Origin: Carettochelys insculpta
Taxonomy: Eukaryota > Chordata > Testudines > Carettochelyidae
Length of the DNA: 64,000 nt
Direction of reading: 5' to 3'
NCBI RefSeq assembly: GCF_033958435.1
Contig: NC_134137.1
Coordinates: 66,356,001-66,420,000 of the forward strand
Positions 1 through 12,344 of this stretch are shown here, one piece after another. The first letter of the stretch is position 1. The number at the start of each line of letters is the position of its first letter. The translations under genes and the position numbers were made by a program. The notes below the pieces were generated by a model. The model was not told where the DNA came from. It saw nothing but the letters and a program-made list of their open reading frames with translations, and ran no database searches.

Positions 1-428
1 TTTTGCTATTCCTGGATAGGAAATCAAGCATATTAATTAGTTTTCTGCCGAATATTATCAATAAAGATTACATCAATATAGGTAATGCCTATAGAAGATT
101 TTACAATGGTTTAACATTCCAAAAACTCAGTTCTGCCACCTTTGCTCAGGAAATTCTTTATTCTGTGAGTCTGGTGTGAGACTGACCATTTGCGTCTAGT
201 GTGAGAGAGATGTCAGGCCTTGGATTTTAGTTATATTACATGCAGAGGGAGGCACTGTCAAGCTGTTTGATGTTACTGAAACACGTGAGTACCATCCTCA
301 GGGCAGACTGTTAAGAAGCAGGGCACATCCTTAAATTGGTGAGTTCTATACGTAGATTTTACTGACTAAATATCATGTGTAAACTTCTCAAGCACTGCAA
401 CAGCCTTAATGTGGAGTCTCAGATGGTC
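1..428. other. Unassigned AT-rich sequence
   Basis: No coding pattern, terminal repeats or familiar repeat motif was seen here. Confidence 0.5.
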
Positions 429-436
429 CTCTTGGA

Positions 437-758
437 CAGTATTTCTCAAAGTACCCCTTTAAAAAATACCCCCACCACCTACAATTTTTAGACACACACA
501 ATTTAGATGAACATAAATAAGTCCAATTTTTATTAATAAAAAGGTTGAGAGACACTGAGTTAATGTACCTTCTTGAAGAGTAACAGAGAGAAAACCGTGC
601 TAGTCTAGATATACTATCAAAACAAAAAAGCAGTAAAGTAGCACTTTAAAGACTAACAAAATAATTTATTAGGTGAGCTTCCATGGGACAGACCTACTTC
701 TTCAGACCATAGCCATACCAGAGCTCTGGGTACATGTACCACTAAATGAGAACCACTG
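437..758. mobile_element. Old hAT-like non-autonomous element
   Basis: The left end reads cagtatttctcaaag and the right end tgagaaccactg, a diverged inverted pair of the hAT (Charlie-like) kind. The flanks ctcttgga (429-436) and cttttggg (759-766) agree at 6 of 8 positions, as expected for an aged 8-bp TSD. A Penelope-like tail occupies most of the right half. No transposase coding was seen. Classification is inferred from the termini and TSD length. Confidence 0.55.
581..726 (-). mobile_element. Penelope-like 3' tail fragment
   Basis: This is the reverse complement of the tail seen at 40090-40220: aaaacaaaaaagcag, then aaagactaacaaaataa, then gggacagacctacttcttcaga. It lies within the hAT-like element at 437-758, so it is the younger insertion. 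Only the non-coding 3' end is present. Confidence 0.6.
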
Positions 759-766
759 CTTTTGGG

Positions 767-1527
767 CACTCTAGCCCGTTCTGCCACCCACCTAAGCCTG
801 CCTTTGTGACAGATGGTTCCTTACATCAAAAAGCACAATAATATTCAGGTTATTTCCAGTCCAAAAGGACCATTTGCTTATCTCAGATCAATTGCACTTT
901 AGATCTTGCACCAAAGATAATGCTTCTGTTGATCATATAATAAACAAGTTAAACAGTTATTAACAAAGAAAGCATCTATTTTGAATTATTTGGAAACCAG
1001 CCTGGCTTCCAGCTCTGTATTGCTTTGCATGCAGTTGAGGCCTATGGACCTTGGCATGAGTAAGTGGTTTGCCACTGTGACAGATACTATTCATCTTGAG
1101 TAAAGGTGGCAGACTAGGGGTGTAAACATTGCAGTTCCTGGAACAGGAGATGAGGACTGGCATGGTTCTGTTTACCCAGATCTCCATCTTTTAAATGATT
1201 CAGTGAATTTAAAAAATGACAATTTTGAGATAATGTTTTCTCCTGAAAATAGATATCATTGTCCCCAAAACATCCATTGTTCAACTAGTGCTGCAACCTC
1301 TGGATAATTGCTGGGGGTCAGCTTAATGCATTGAGGAGAACTGCTTAGTCATTCATGCCTTTTTATATTAAGACTTCAGTGATAATTTTTGATTAGCTGT
1401 GTGCATCCTGTTAAAGGGGGGGATGTGCGTGGGGAGGGTATTTAACTTGTTTGGCTTGTGACACAGAATGACCAGTCTCTTCTGAGTACAGAAATCTAAT
1501 CCTGAGGGAATGCCATATAGTGGATGA

Positions 1528-1566
<39 letters not shown>

Positions 1567-2165
1567 ATTTTCATGTTTAATCCTTTGCTCTTGGGAAATT
1601 TGCGAGGATCTGTACCTCTAAGAACCCATTTTCTAATACACAAGTTCTGCATAATGCTTTCAATATCGAGCCTTCTGTGTCTTAGGGAGGTTTAAACAGA
1701 AAAATCCAAACCTCCTGGGGTTTGTTGGAAAGCTGTGAAGATTTGCTTCCCTTAAAATATATTTAGTGGCTTGCTGTGCAGGAGAGAGTATTGTCTAAGA
1801 TTGGGGATAATTTTAAAATAGGATGTGCCTGTGTTGCATGAATAAAGTTGACAGTGGTGGGATAATTTGGATACATGGGTGTACATGCAAAGACTAACAT
1901 TTGAGAACCAGTTAATACATGCAAATATGTACATGTGTAGTTAGCATGCATTTAAAAACTGTATTAGTAAAGTTAGTCTCTGTTTCTTCAAGTCTGATTA
2001 TGGACGGATGTTTTTGAGATCTTTTTGGAAAGGAATTTGGTTTAAAAAATAACTTATTACAACTATGCAGTGCTGTGGTATGTCAAACCTTGAGGTACTA
2101 ATGGTGCACTAGGCATTCCACTGCTCAGATGGAAGGATGAAATTGCTTCAGCTGCTAGGCCCTTT
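767..2165. other. Unassigned AT-rich sequence
   Basis: No gene or classifiable transposon seen, apart from a TG microsatellite. The short open frames on the minus strand at 960-1187 and 1752-1951 show no recognisable domain. Confidence 0.45.
1536..1563. repeat. (GT)n microsatellite
   Basis: An uninterrupted GT/TG dinucleotide run of about 28 bases, directly visible. Confidence 0.95.
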
Positions 2166-2282
2166 TAGGTACTAGACCTAAGAACATAAGAATGGCTCTA
2201 CTGGGTCAGCCCCAATGTCCATCTAGACAGTATGCCGTCTTTCAACAAAGGCCAATGCGTGGTGTCCTAGAGGGAGTGAGGA

Positions 2283-3566
2283 GGAGGAGTAGTAGTAGTA
2301 GTAGGCATCCCTCATTCTGCATAGACTATGGATCGCGCCCTTTAAAGTTTCAATTGAGGACTTCATTTACAGCGTCTATTGTGACTATGAAGACCCACAC
2401 GAGAGTGACAGTCCTTGTTGCATCTCTTGCAGATGTAGTGGGTGTCTGGGAAGTCCTTATTGTGCTTTCTGTGCGCTCGCTTCTCCTCTGCTAGCTGTCT
2501 GATCTTCATCTCGTTCTTCTGAAGGCCCTTGTGTAACCCCTGCCTCCACCTGCTGCGGTCGTCTGCTAGTTCTTTCCAGTTGTCCAGCTCGATGTCTACC
2601 TCTCTGAGGTCTCTCTTGCAGACATCTTTGTAGCGCAACTGGGGGCATCCGGGAGGTCTTTTGCCAGAGGCTAGCTCACCATACAGGATGTCTTTTGGAA
2701 TCCTTCCATCATTCATCCTGTGGACGTGGCCAAGCCAGCGGAGCCGACGCTGCCTGAGGAGGGTGTGCATGGTTGGGATTCCAGCTTGCTCGAGGACGGC
2801 GGTGTTGGTCACTCTGTCCTTCCATGATATTCCAAGGATGTGCCTGAGGCAGCGCAAGTGGAAGATGTTCAGCCTCTTTTCCTGGTGGGCATACAGGGTC
2901 CAAGTCTCGCTGCCATAAAGGAGGGTGCTGAGGATGCAAGCTCTGCAGACTTGCATTTTGGTGTGAGTGTACAGCTTGTTGTTATTGCACACTCTCTTGC
3001 TGAGTCTGGACAGAGTTGTGGCCGCTTTTCCGATCCTCCTATTTAGCTCAGTGTCCAATGACGGGGTGTCAGTGGTGGTGAACCACAGGTAAACGAACTC
3101 GTGGACCACCTCTAACGTATATTTGTCAATGCTGATTGATGGGGATTCAGCAACATCCTGACCGAGTACGTTTGTCTTTTTTAGGCTGATGGTAAGCCCA
3201 AAGTCCTTGCACGCTTTGGAGAACTGATCCAGCAGTTTTTGAAGCTGGTCTTCTGTGTGAGACACTACAGCAGTATCGTCTGCGAACAGCATGTCTCTGA
3301 TGAGGACTTCTCGCACCTTAGACTTAGCTTTCAGCCTTGCAAGGTTAAACAGTTTCCCATCAGATCTAGTGTGCAGCAAGATGCCCTCTGTTGAAGATCC
3401 AAAGGCATGCTTCAGGAGGAGTGCGAAGAAGATCCCGAACAATGTCGGAGCAAGCATGCATCCTTGTTTGACACTGCTCCTGATTCTGAAAGCATCCGAT
3501 AATGCTCCATCATATTGGATGGTTCCTCTCATGTCTTTGTGGAAAGACTGGATCATCTTGGCCAAG
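2283..3566 (-). pseudogene. RTE-like LINE reverse transcriptase, 5'-truncated copy
   Basis: The minus-strand frame encodes the C-terminal half of a non-LTR retrotransposon polyprotein. In order it shows SSVKQGCMLAPTLF (RT palm), the catalytic FADD box at 3286-3275, a thumb region ending in LLYGSETWTL, and a C-terminal Cys/His cluster (CKRCNKDC then HSHNRRC) before a stop at about 2365. The open frame runs to 3646, but its first ~27 codons are read through the flanking CR1, so that ATG is not the native start. The 3' end is a run of TAG/CTA trinucleotides, not poly(A). The RTE-like clade is my best guess; another clade with a similar RT tail is possible. Endonuclease and N-terminal parts are missing. 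Confidence 0.75.
2286..2303. repeat. Trinucleotide 3' tail of the RTE-like LINE
   Basis: A short (AGT)n run directly abuts the LINE 3' UTR. The same kind of tail is present in the second copy at 62898-62914, which marks it as part of the element. Confidence 0.75.
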
Positions 3567-4395
3567 TAATCATGAAAGTGATCCCTCTCCTGACATTCAT
3601 GTCCAAAGTCTGACAAACAAAGGCTAGGGACACCCTTCCTACCCATCCTGGCTAATAGCCTTTGATGGACCTAACCTTCATGAATTTATCTAGTTCTTTT
3701 TTGAACCCTGTTAAATTCCTGGTCTTCACAACCTCCTCTTGCAGGGAGTTGCACAGGCCTACTCTGTGCTGTATGAAGAAAATCTTCCTTTTGTTTAGTT
3801 TTAAACCTGCAACCATTAATTTCATTTGGTGACCCCTACTTCTTTTGTTATGGGAGCAGGTAAATAACTTTTCCTTATTTAATTTTTCCACACTAGTCAT
3901 AATTGTAGAGACTTCTATCATATCCCACCTTAGTCTTTCGTTTTTCGAAACTGAAAAGTCCCTGTCTCTTTAATCTTTTGTCAAATGGCACCCGTTCCAA
4001 ACACTAATAATTTTTGTTACCCTTTTTTGAATCTTTTTCAATGCCAATATATCTTTTTTGAGATGAGGCGACCACCTTTGTATGCAATATTCAAGATGTG
4101 GGCAGACCAAGGATTTATACAGAGCTTATAAAATATTCTCTGTCTTATTCTCTATGCCCTTTTTAATGATTTCTCGCATTCTGTTTGTCTTTTTGACTGC
4201 TGCTGCACATTGAGTGGATATTTTCAGGGAACTATCCACAGTGACTCCAAGATCTCTCTCTTGAGTGGTTATAGCTAAATTAGTCCCTGACATTTTGTAT
4301 GTGTAGTAGGGATTACTTTTTCCAGTATGCATTACTTTATATTTATCAAGATTGAAATTCATTTGCCATTTTGTTGCCCAGTCATTTAAAAAGTT

Positions 4396-5254
4396 GAGGG
4401 AATTGAAATTTCCAGTTTAGTAGATTGGTCTGTCGGTAGTAGGTTGGGAATAGCAAAGCTGTTTTATTTAAAAACTTGAATAGTTAAAAAGGAAACTGGG
4501 GGGAAAAATAACAAACTGAGATGCAATACTGTGAATCAAATCCTATGGCCTTTTCTGGAGTCCCTTATTTAAAACAGACTTCCTACTGACATGTTAACAA
4601 AGGCTTTGCCAGAATAAAGACTATAAAATTTGATACTATACATATAATGTAAAAGAGCATGCTTCAGCAGTATTTAATACACAGATAATGAAGCTGTTAA
4701 AACGGGGACATCATATATATGTACTCACAGCTCAGGTATATATGAAGAAAAATTCCAAATTTCTATTTTATTATGCACGAGTGTTTACACTGTATTCATC
4801 ACCATAGTTTCTTAGCACCTTCCTGTAGTTTCTAAGGTGACATGACTAACATCTGTCACATATTACTTGTTCTGTCATTCTGTCCCCAAGGGGAGAAATG
4901 TGCATAGTGAAGCATTTTAGTTTGGTCAAGTGTGTTTTGCAGGTTTTATTTATTTTTGTTTTGTTTTTATATATTTGTTACAATGTTTGAAAGGTGGCAG
5001 GTCAAATACATGCACCTTGCACTTGTTGTGGATAGTGGTCAGATTCGTGATGGTCCTTAGTTCCCGGGAGAATTTATTTCACAGTTTGAAATCACCTCTG
5101 AGGGAAGTTCTTTCTCCCAGATGGTGTAACTGGGCATGACTCACCACCATGGTCACTTGAGAATTAGTTCAGTCCAGCCTCCGGAGTGCTGTTCCCTGAA
5201 GGTGTCTCACCCACTGTTACCTGCCTCCGTGCCCCCACTCTGCACTGTCCTCCC
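4396..5254. other. Unassigned sequence
   Basis: No recognisable gene or repeat. The plus-strand open frames at 4930-5387 have no identifiable domain. Confidence 0.4.
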
Positions 5255-5262
5255 TCATAGAG

Positions 5263-5957
5263 CAGTGGTTTTCAGCCAGTGTGCTGAGGCAGTCTGGTGT
5301 GACATGAGAAATATCCAAATATGCAGTGAAATTTTGTCAATTTCACCTCCCTGGCTATTTTCAGAGTCACCACAGAGGGGAAATTGACAACCGCATGCTA
5401 GCTGGGTTTAAGCAACAAGGCTGCCTGAGTCCCAGCTGGTGTGGGGTTTGTCAATTTTTTCCCCATGGGGTGGCTCTTTACAGAGTGACTGTGAGGTAGA
5501 TGCTGACCCTGCAGGGCTCTGTTTGCATAAGGAGACATCTGAAATGCTGCTTCCTGGTCCAAACCAGCTAGCAGGAAGTCAGCCCCCACTCCGTGCTGGG
5601 GCAAGGGATCGGGAGGGAGTACAAGAGCCTGTTGAAGCTGGGATGTGTTTACATGGTGCATCCTGGCTCCACCAGGCTGGCGGGAAGTGTGGTGTTGAGC
5701 AGATTTTGAATAAGTGTCTGTGCTTGCGGTCTATGACGATGTATTCTGTTGTGGATTTGAAACATTAATGCATTTGATCTTTGTTTATTATGTTATGTGC
5801 CCTACTATGTCACAAACCTCTCTAATAAGACTGTAACTATAGTAAATGTAAGTGTATGTGACAATTATGAGCAACTGATTCAGCTGAAAAAAGCGGTTGT
5901 GCTGTGGCCTTGTCTAATTGACGTGTGCTGTGTTGTTGAAAAGTTTGGGAACCACTG
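5263..5957. mobile_element. hAT-like non-autonomous element
   Basis: The ends are cagtggttttcagcc and gtttgggaaccactg, imperfect inverted repeats of the hAT type. The right flank atctagag (5958-5965) fits the usual hAT target preference around CTAG. The left flank tcatagag (5255-5262) agrees at 5 of 8 positions. The interior has no transposase-like frame. Confidence 0.6.
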
Positions 5958-5965
5958 ATCTAGAG

Positions 5966-8244
5966 AATCCTAGACCCTTAAACCGCATTGCATCAGTGGC
6001 CCAGTGCGAGTCATTATTTAGCCCCTTACCTTTGGGGTAAACTAAAGTCTGAAATGGCCGCTCATCATTGGCAAGGGGTTGTGGACCTGCTGCTTTCTCC
6101 TACCCCCAGCAGTCCTGGTACCCTCAGCTCTTATCTTAGGCTCACTAGCCTGGGAATGGGATCAGGCTGGAGCTCTCCAGAACAATTCTGTCTTGGGAAT
6201 TGTAGCTTCTGTAGCTGCCCTGACAGCCAGATCCCTTCTGCTCCATTGCTGGAGCAAGAATTTTCTCCTCTTCTCTCCTATTTATATAGCCCCAGCCGGG
6301 ATTCATTGGCAGCTACTGGCTCCATAGTCTCAGCCCTCTTCCAGGGCTGGATTTAACTCTTTATCCTCCTGGAAGAGTGTGACCACCCTGCTACCATGAG
6401 CTTTACCCTTAGTAAAGTGAGGTACATTGTGCCAATAAGTGCCAGAGATCTTGTGTTACAGTAAGCATTGCAGTAAAGGGCTGAGATTAGTGAATGTTTT
6501 ACCCTGCTATAGATGAAGAGAGACTAGTATCTCTAGTGCATAGCCATGTGTTTGGGACGCAGTGGAGGTACACTGCCTTAGCTGCCTGAATTATTGCTCC
6601 TGCTCCAGGCACAATGCTTTTCGGAGCTTGTGTGTATGTGTTGGGGCGGGGGGAGGGGGAGTGTCACTCTGTCACTTCAGAACAGGGTGCAACATCTGCT
6701 TCCTATTGGGTCTGGCCTGATTAGCTCATTTCTGCTCACTTTACATAAGTAACGGCCAGCTGTGGCACTAGTTTCACCCCTATGTATCCACCTGTCTAGT
6801 ATCTTATGTTGGTAGCAATCGGTTCAGTGTCTGAACACCAGTGCACGCTAGACAGAAATTTTGCCGTGTACGTGTATGCGCACATGAGGTTGGGGAGCTT
6901 CCTTGTGTTGTTTACCTTGAGCTTCACTCTCATACGGACCAGCATAGGAGCTGAACATAGTCTTACCTTTGTATCTCTTTCTTTTCCTTCCCTATAATTA
7001 TCTTGAGGATAAACATGAAAAATGATTCTAAAGGATAAAATTCAGGTATTTTAATTTAACATTTTTGTCTTAGTATCAACGTATGTGTGGGAAGTTGTGG
7101 CCTGTTATAAATTACTTTAGTTTTGGGAGGTAAAATCCAGTGGCTGAAGAGGAATGGGGGATGGAAAGGATCTGGCACAATCTATTTGTATCACACAAAA
7201 CTGGAACAAATGAGAGGGGACAGGACCAAGGAGGCATTGATCAGTGTCCAGTTGTGAAGGCATAGATTTCCTTTAATGTTTTGAAAATCAGAAATGCTGC
7301 AAGTTCTGTTTTATGTTAATTGAGTGCTTCAGGCTCAAAACAGCATGCTGATACATTCCACATCTTCAGTTGCATTTCTTATATTGCTTTTATGAAAATG
7401 TCTCTTGCTATTGCATCTTAAATGGATTCTTTGAAAATAGAGCCTCTTCGTCTTGGGGGGAGAAACTTGCTCTGCATTAGAGGCAAAGTGCTGTGGGAAA
7501 AGTGGGATTATAGTAGATTGGTAAGAAGCTACTGTTACAATTGAAAGCACATTCCTGAATATTTGTATGTGTGACTTTGAGAGCTACTAATGTTTCTTGC
7601 TATGGGAAATACATTCCTTTGAATGGAATGGTGATTCTTTGTGAAGACTCCACCAATGTGCTGTTGCAGTATAACACACCAAAAGCAGTAAGTACATATG
7701 TCTCCCTCAGTTTTCTTTTGAAGCTGTAAAATTAACCTCTGACCTCTTCAGAATTTGTGAGCTTTTATATAGGATTAAAATATAATACAATTAGATGTTT
7801 GTATTTTGCATTATATTGTAAATATTCTGCTTTTCCACCCTTCAAACATAGCACTGTTAAGTGAAGAGATGTATTTAACAGATGTTTTGCTCGTGTGTGT
7901 TGCTTAACATAAATAGGCACCTCATGCTGGCAAAGCTTAATCCAATTATGAATAGCTGGCATAGCAAATATCAAGATCAATACAACACAAGGTTGATTTT
8001 TTTTTCTTGTAATATTTTTTTTTGAGTTGGAAGGAGGTAAGGGAGGAAGGAACAATAAATGTATGTTTTATCATGCATGTTCTTATGCGCAACCATTACC
8101 TACATTTCTAAAGGAATATGTGGTGCTCTTTCTTCATCACAAGACATGCAAACAAATGTGCAGTCACATCTATATCCTTTTCTCCCACACTTTAGTTTAT
8201 TGGATTATTTCATGCAGTGGAATGATAGGAATTTAAAAATGAAA
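5966..8244. other. Unassigned sequence
   Basis: About 2.3 kb with no classifiable gene or transposon. A short open run at 7560-7675, followed by gtaagt, was examined and not accepted as an exon. Confidence 0.4.
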
Positions 8245-8545
8245 ATGAGCTGAAGCGTCATCTAGTCCATCTCCCAGATAAACAGGATTGTTCCCTATGG
8301 ATCTCCAGCTAGTGTTGCATTCGATGAATCAAGTGATTGGACTTTGGACATTTCCTGTAGACGATTAGTCAACAATGGACTATGCTTCATTGTATGGAAA
8401 ATTTTCCTCTCAACTTAATTTTTCTTTGTATAATGTATTCATATTTATCCTATTTATATTCTTCTTAGGAATCTCTATTTTTAAAGAAAATCCTTTTCTT
8501 CCTCTTGTGTATTTGCTGATACTTGTAGCTTGTATTCCACTCACT
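8245..8545 (-). mobile_element. Old CR1-like 3'-end fragment, antisense
   Basis: The stretch containing tcatctagtccatc, then caggattgttccctatgg, then an AT-rich run of cttcct motifs resembles the antisense 3' region of a reptile CR1-type LINE. It is heavily diverged with no open frame. The assignment rests on remembered consensus wording and is tentative. Confidence 0.4.
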
Positions 8546-8708
8546 TAAATCCCTGGAGTTAGTTTTCCCCATTTTAATGTTTTTTTCCATTCTTTGAATC
8601 TCTTTCTTCTTGGTGGCTGTCCCATCAGCTGGAGAGGTTTGGGGGTTAGTGATTTATTGGACCGACCATGTTCCCTGCCCTAATCCAGTCATTTATCTGG
8701 TTAACAGC

Positions 8709-9034
8709 ATAGGTTGAACCTCTCTGATCTGGAATTCTCTTGTCTTGCAACATCCATGATCCAGCATGATTTTAGTTAGCTGGATGACCAATTATCGTGC
8801 ATGTGTCCAAGTTTCCCAGGGCCCATAAAGTTTGTTTACAACCACCAGTCCAGGTTTTCAGTGTTCTGTGCTGTTATTTAACTGCAATTTACTCCTAAAT
8901 GTCTTCTAAGAGCCCAGTAAGCTGTGGAGGTGTTGGTAATGTGCTAGACAATACCGACCTCCCATGGTCTGGCACATTTTCCTGTTTGGCACTGGTTAGG
9001 TCCTGAGGGTGCTGCACAAGAGAGATTCAATCTC
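8709..9034 (+). mobile_element. Short inverted-repeat DNA element, copy 1
   Basis: The left end aggttgaacctctctgatc is mirrored by gagagattcaatct on the right. The interior (cataaagtttgtttacaacc, cttctaagagcccagtaa) closely matches the element at 10546-10873 in the same orientation. The ends resemble pogo/Tigger-type termini. No TSD could be fixed. Confidence 0.55.
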
Positions 9035-10545
9035 TGTTGTGCATGGTTCCTGCCTTTCTCCTAAGAAAAAAAATCTTCCTATTTCCCTCCTCAGTTTCTG
9101 CTCCAGCCTCAAGATTGCCAAAAACGGCAATTATTTTTCAGTGTATCTGAGGCCCTTTACTGTTCTCTAGCAAAACAGCTCAGACATTATATAATCAAAG
9201 GCTATGCAGTGGATGGCTCCCTAGCCTTATTTTATAATGGACCCATTCTTCTTGTATGGTTGTTATTTCTTTCTGGCTACAGGTAGGAGAACGGCTTCAT
9301 TTGATATGTTTCTGCATCAGAAGGCTGAACAAAGCTTTGTGCTTTCACAAAACATTTTGGGTTGGAGTCTTTGCATTTTCAGGTTCTGTGTTTAACGCAG
9401 ACCCTATGGCAGTGACCTTAGTCCTTAGTGGATTTTTGAGGGACTTCTGAAGAGTTCCCAACCATTAGAAACAAGTGTTCCTTACCTGTATGTTTGTTTT
9501 CTTATCAAAAACATCCTGTTAATTTATTTCTTTATAAGAAGACCTCAGTATGTAACAACCTGTCCCTAAGGGTAGTCAAATAAGTTATCACTTGATAGTC
9601 AACTTCACTTGATTTCAGAGGCATTTGTTGCTGTTGCCTCAGCTGATATCCAGAGTATGTAATTTCTTTGGAAATATTCAGCTGGTACTTCAGAGAACAA
9701 CAGGCATTGGTTAATAGACAGAGGGCTCAAAACTGTCTAGTCAGTGATTGGCTCTAGTGCTTGTTGCTTGAGTAGGTTCACCAAGACTTTAGAAATTAGT
9801 GTCCTTGGTTAGACATAATGAATTAATAGGTTAAAAATCGTATTTCATAACCTTGCAGCACACTCCATTACAGTGCTGCAGTGGCTAATATGTTTTCTTT
9901 TAATATACTAAAACTGAAGTAATCTATACAGACTTTTCTGAAATCTGTTAGACATTGCATCTTAGGAGAGCTTTTAGAAAGTAGACTCCTAGGGGTTATC
10001 TTTTTCCTCCCTCTTCCAATGAAAAGTTATAATATTTCATTTAATATATGGTAACGATTATAATTTCATCTGGGTTCAGGGGATAAGAGAGGAGGTGGGA
10101 GAGACTGAGTTTTCTTAACTTGCCTTTATTAATTACATCGTGCCTAAATCTATTTCTCTTGATGTAGCAGAAGGGTAAAGTAAAAGAAGGGAAATATTGG
10201 TGTACTTTCAGGGTTAGGTTAAAAAGAGACTGAAAATACAAATGATGATGTCGGTAACAAGAGAAGTGTGAAAAATGAGGTGTGTTATGGTGTACAGGGC
10301 GGCAACATTTGGCATATTCATTTATGTTTCATATTGCATTCTTTGGCTCCATGTGCCTGGGGCTCTCTGAAGCCAAGGGAACCCACTAGCATGCACATTT
10401 AAAGGTTAAATCAGACGTAAGTATTATAGCAGGTACCCTTGTTAACAGATTATTTAAGAAGTTCATATTTGATAGTCAGCTAATATTTCAATGGTGTAAA
10501 CAATTTAACAACAGTTGTAGACTAATGTTACAAAAAGGCATTCTA
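9035..10545. other. Unassigned AT-rich sequence
   Basis: Spacer between the two related inverted-repeat elements. No gene or known repeat seen. Confidence 0.4.
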
Positions 10546-10873
10546 CAAATTGAACCTCTCTAATCTGGAACTCTTTTCCAACAAACTCCATAAACTGGCA
10601 TGATTGTAGTTAAGCAGACAACAATTTATCATGGATGTGGCCAAGTTTTCCCTGGTCCCATAAAGTTTGTTTGCAGCCACCAGTCCTGGCTCTCCATGTT
10701 CTGTGCTGTTGTTGTTTAACAATAATTTATCTATAGACGTCTTCTAAGAGCCCAGTAAATAGTGGAAGTGTTAGTATGTGTGCTAGAAGATATTGACCTC
10801 CCATCATCAGGCAAATTCTCTCATCCTGCCATGGTCAGGTCCCCAGCATGCCGTATGAGAGAGGTTCAACCTG
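10546..10873 (+). mobile_element. Short inverted-repeat DNA element, copy 2
   Basis: The ends caaattgaacctctctaat and gagagaggttcaacctg are inverted repeats, flanked by ta on the left and aa on the right, which would fit a decayed TA duplication of a Tc1/mariner or pogo-type element. The interior matches copy 1. No coding capacity. Confidence 0.6.
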
Positions 10874-11810
10874 AAGCACATATTTATTTGTAGAAACATA
10901 GGAGCCATTTTCTGTTATGTCTGTCAGTCATACTATTGAATATTCAGTGTAACAGAAGTGCAAAGGTGGTACAAATTAATATTTCTTAGTAGGCGAATAA
11001 GGTGCTTCGAGTGATTTTTGTTCTATTTCAATCTGAGTTTTCTATTATGAAGAGTTTAATTCATTCCTGCTGCTGGTCCAGATCCTCTGATTCAGATATG
11101 CAAAAGTTTTATATTGTACACAGTCCAATTTAGTCATTTTCACTCATGAGATAAGTAAAACTTGTCTGTGTGTTTAGCTATGGTAATTACTTCTACAGTA
11201 GAAGGAAATGGGTAAAGGATGACCTGACAGTTGTTACTTGAGGCCACTTATCAACTAAATCTGTTTGTTTCAGTTTTTAAGGCTATCAGTGAGTATCCAT
11301 GCTCTGATGAAAAAATAGACTGCTCTTGATGAACGTTATTAATAACCTCAGACCTGTTTATTAGTGGGCATGTTTCTTGTCAATTCTAGCACTAGAAACT
11401 TTTCTCTTTCATCTGAAAACCTTGATTCTGTAGAGTTTGATAACCTGTGTCCATGTGAGTGGGGTTTTCTCAACCTGATATGCAGCATCTAAAAGAAGTA
11501 GCCTCTCTGTGAGAATCCCCATCTCTGTTTCTGTCTCATACACATCTAAAATCAGAGTGATTGGTGTCCAGGAAACTTGCAACCTTCAACTGGAATACAA
11601 TCTTTTCAATGTGCTTTCCCAAAAATATGATGCTCCCCCTTCCAAGGCCTCTTGTTATAAAGCTGTGAGTGGAAATCCCCAGCCTAGCCTTTAATTCCAG
11701 CTGGACAATTATAGTCCACAGTTCTCTTCATTATAGTGATGTGGCCTGGTGGGACTACCAGTTCTAGCATAAATGCTCAAAGTGTATACCATAGCTCATG
11801 GAGATACGTT
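10874..11810. other. Unassigned sequence
   Basis: No gene or classifiable repeat seen. Confidence 0.4.
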
Positions 11811-11818
11811 AGTATCAC

Positions 11819-12344
11819 CAGTGGTCAGCAACCTTTCCACAGTGGAGATGAGGAGGGATAGCTCAGTGGTTTGAGCATGGGGCTGCTAAACCCAAGGATG
11901 TGAGTTTAATCCTTGAGGAGCCCATTTAGGGGTCTGGGGCAAATATATTTTAAAAAAAAACCAAACCAAAACAAAAAATCTGTCAGGGATGATGTGTGGT
12001 CCTGCCAAGAAGGCAGGGGACTGGACTCAAGGACCTCTTTGAGATGTGAGTGCTGAAATTTGACCTTTTGACCTCTGTCTATGATCCAAGTATCGGTGAT
12101 ACTTTTTAAAGTCACAAACAGTCCAACTTGCAACAGCTTCATTAATATAAAGATGCTGAGGTTTATCATATAGGTGTTGGTTGGTAGCATTAGCTGGGCT
12201 TTTGTTAATCTACAGGTGGCACAGCTTTGAGCATGCTCCCTTTTTCATGGGGGAGGAAGGGTGTGGCTGAGCTCCTACTCATCTGCTGATGAAAATCAGC
12301 GGGCATGCCACTCCTGGCATGCATGCTGTAGTTGCTGACCCCTG
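11819..12344. mobile_element. hAT-like non-autonomous element with a SINE inserted
   Basis: The ends cagtggtcagcaacc and gttgctgacccctg form inverted repeats. A second copy in the opposite orientation lies at 53735-54057 and shares the inner motif aaatttgaccttttgacctc (here on the plus strand). The foreign segment 11852-12044 is a SINE. The 8-bp flanks do not match convincingly. Confidence 0.65.
11852..12044 (+). mobile_element. tRNA-derived SINE (Cry I-like)
   Basis: The head gggatagctcagtggtttga carries a perfect RNA polymerase III A box (tagctcagtgg), followed by an anticodon-arm-like stretch and a degenerate B box (gagtttaatcc). The tRNA-unrelated body ends ggggactggactcaaggacc. This matches the general form of the tRNA-derived SINE known from cryptodire turtles and is one of the best clues to the host. 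The A-rich run at 11951-11978 lies in the body. Confidence 0.7.

Larger units (their letters stand above)
2173..4395 (-). mobile_element. CR1 LINE 3' part, antisense, split by an RTE-like LINE
   Basis: Two blocks (2173-2282 and about 3567-4395) belong to one CR1-type LINE read on the minus strand. The first has the terminal motif taagaacataagaatggc. The second carries the reverse-transcriptase C-terminal region: the open frame at 4362-4126 includes TTQERDLGVTVDSS and CAAAVKKTNRM, typical of CR1 ORF2. The 3'-ward block 3921-3652 encodes QHRVGLCNSLQEEV, also CR1-like. The inner segment 2283-3566 is foreign. The element is 5'-truncated and no longer codes intact. Confidence 0.8.

Noticed and set aside
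3566..3646. N-terminal residues of the RTE-like frame at 2363-3646
   Set aside because: This part aligns with CR1 text, so the ATG at 3646 is not the LINE's own start.
7560..7680. Open run ending at a gtaagt donor-like site
   Set aside because: No credible acceptor upstream, no recognisable protein, and a stop just upstream in frame.
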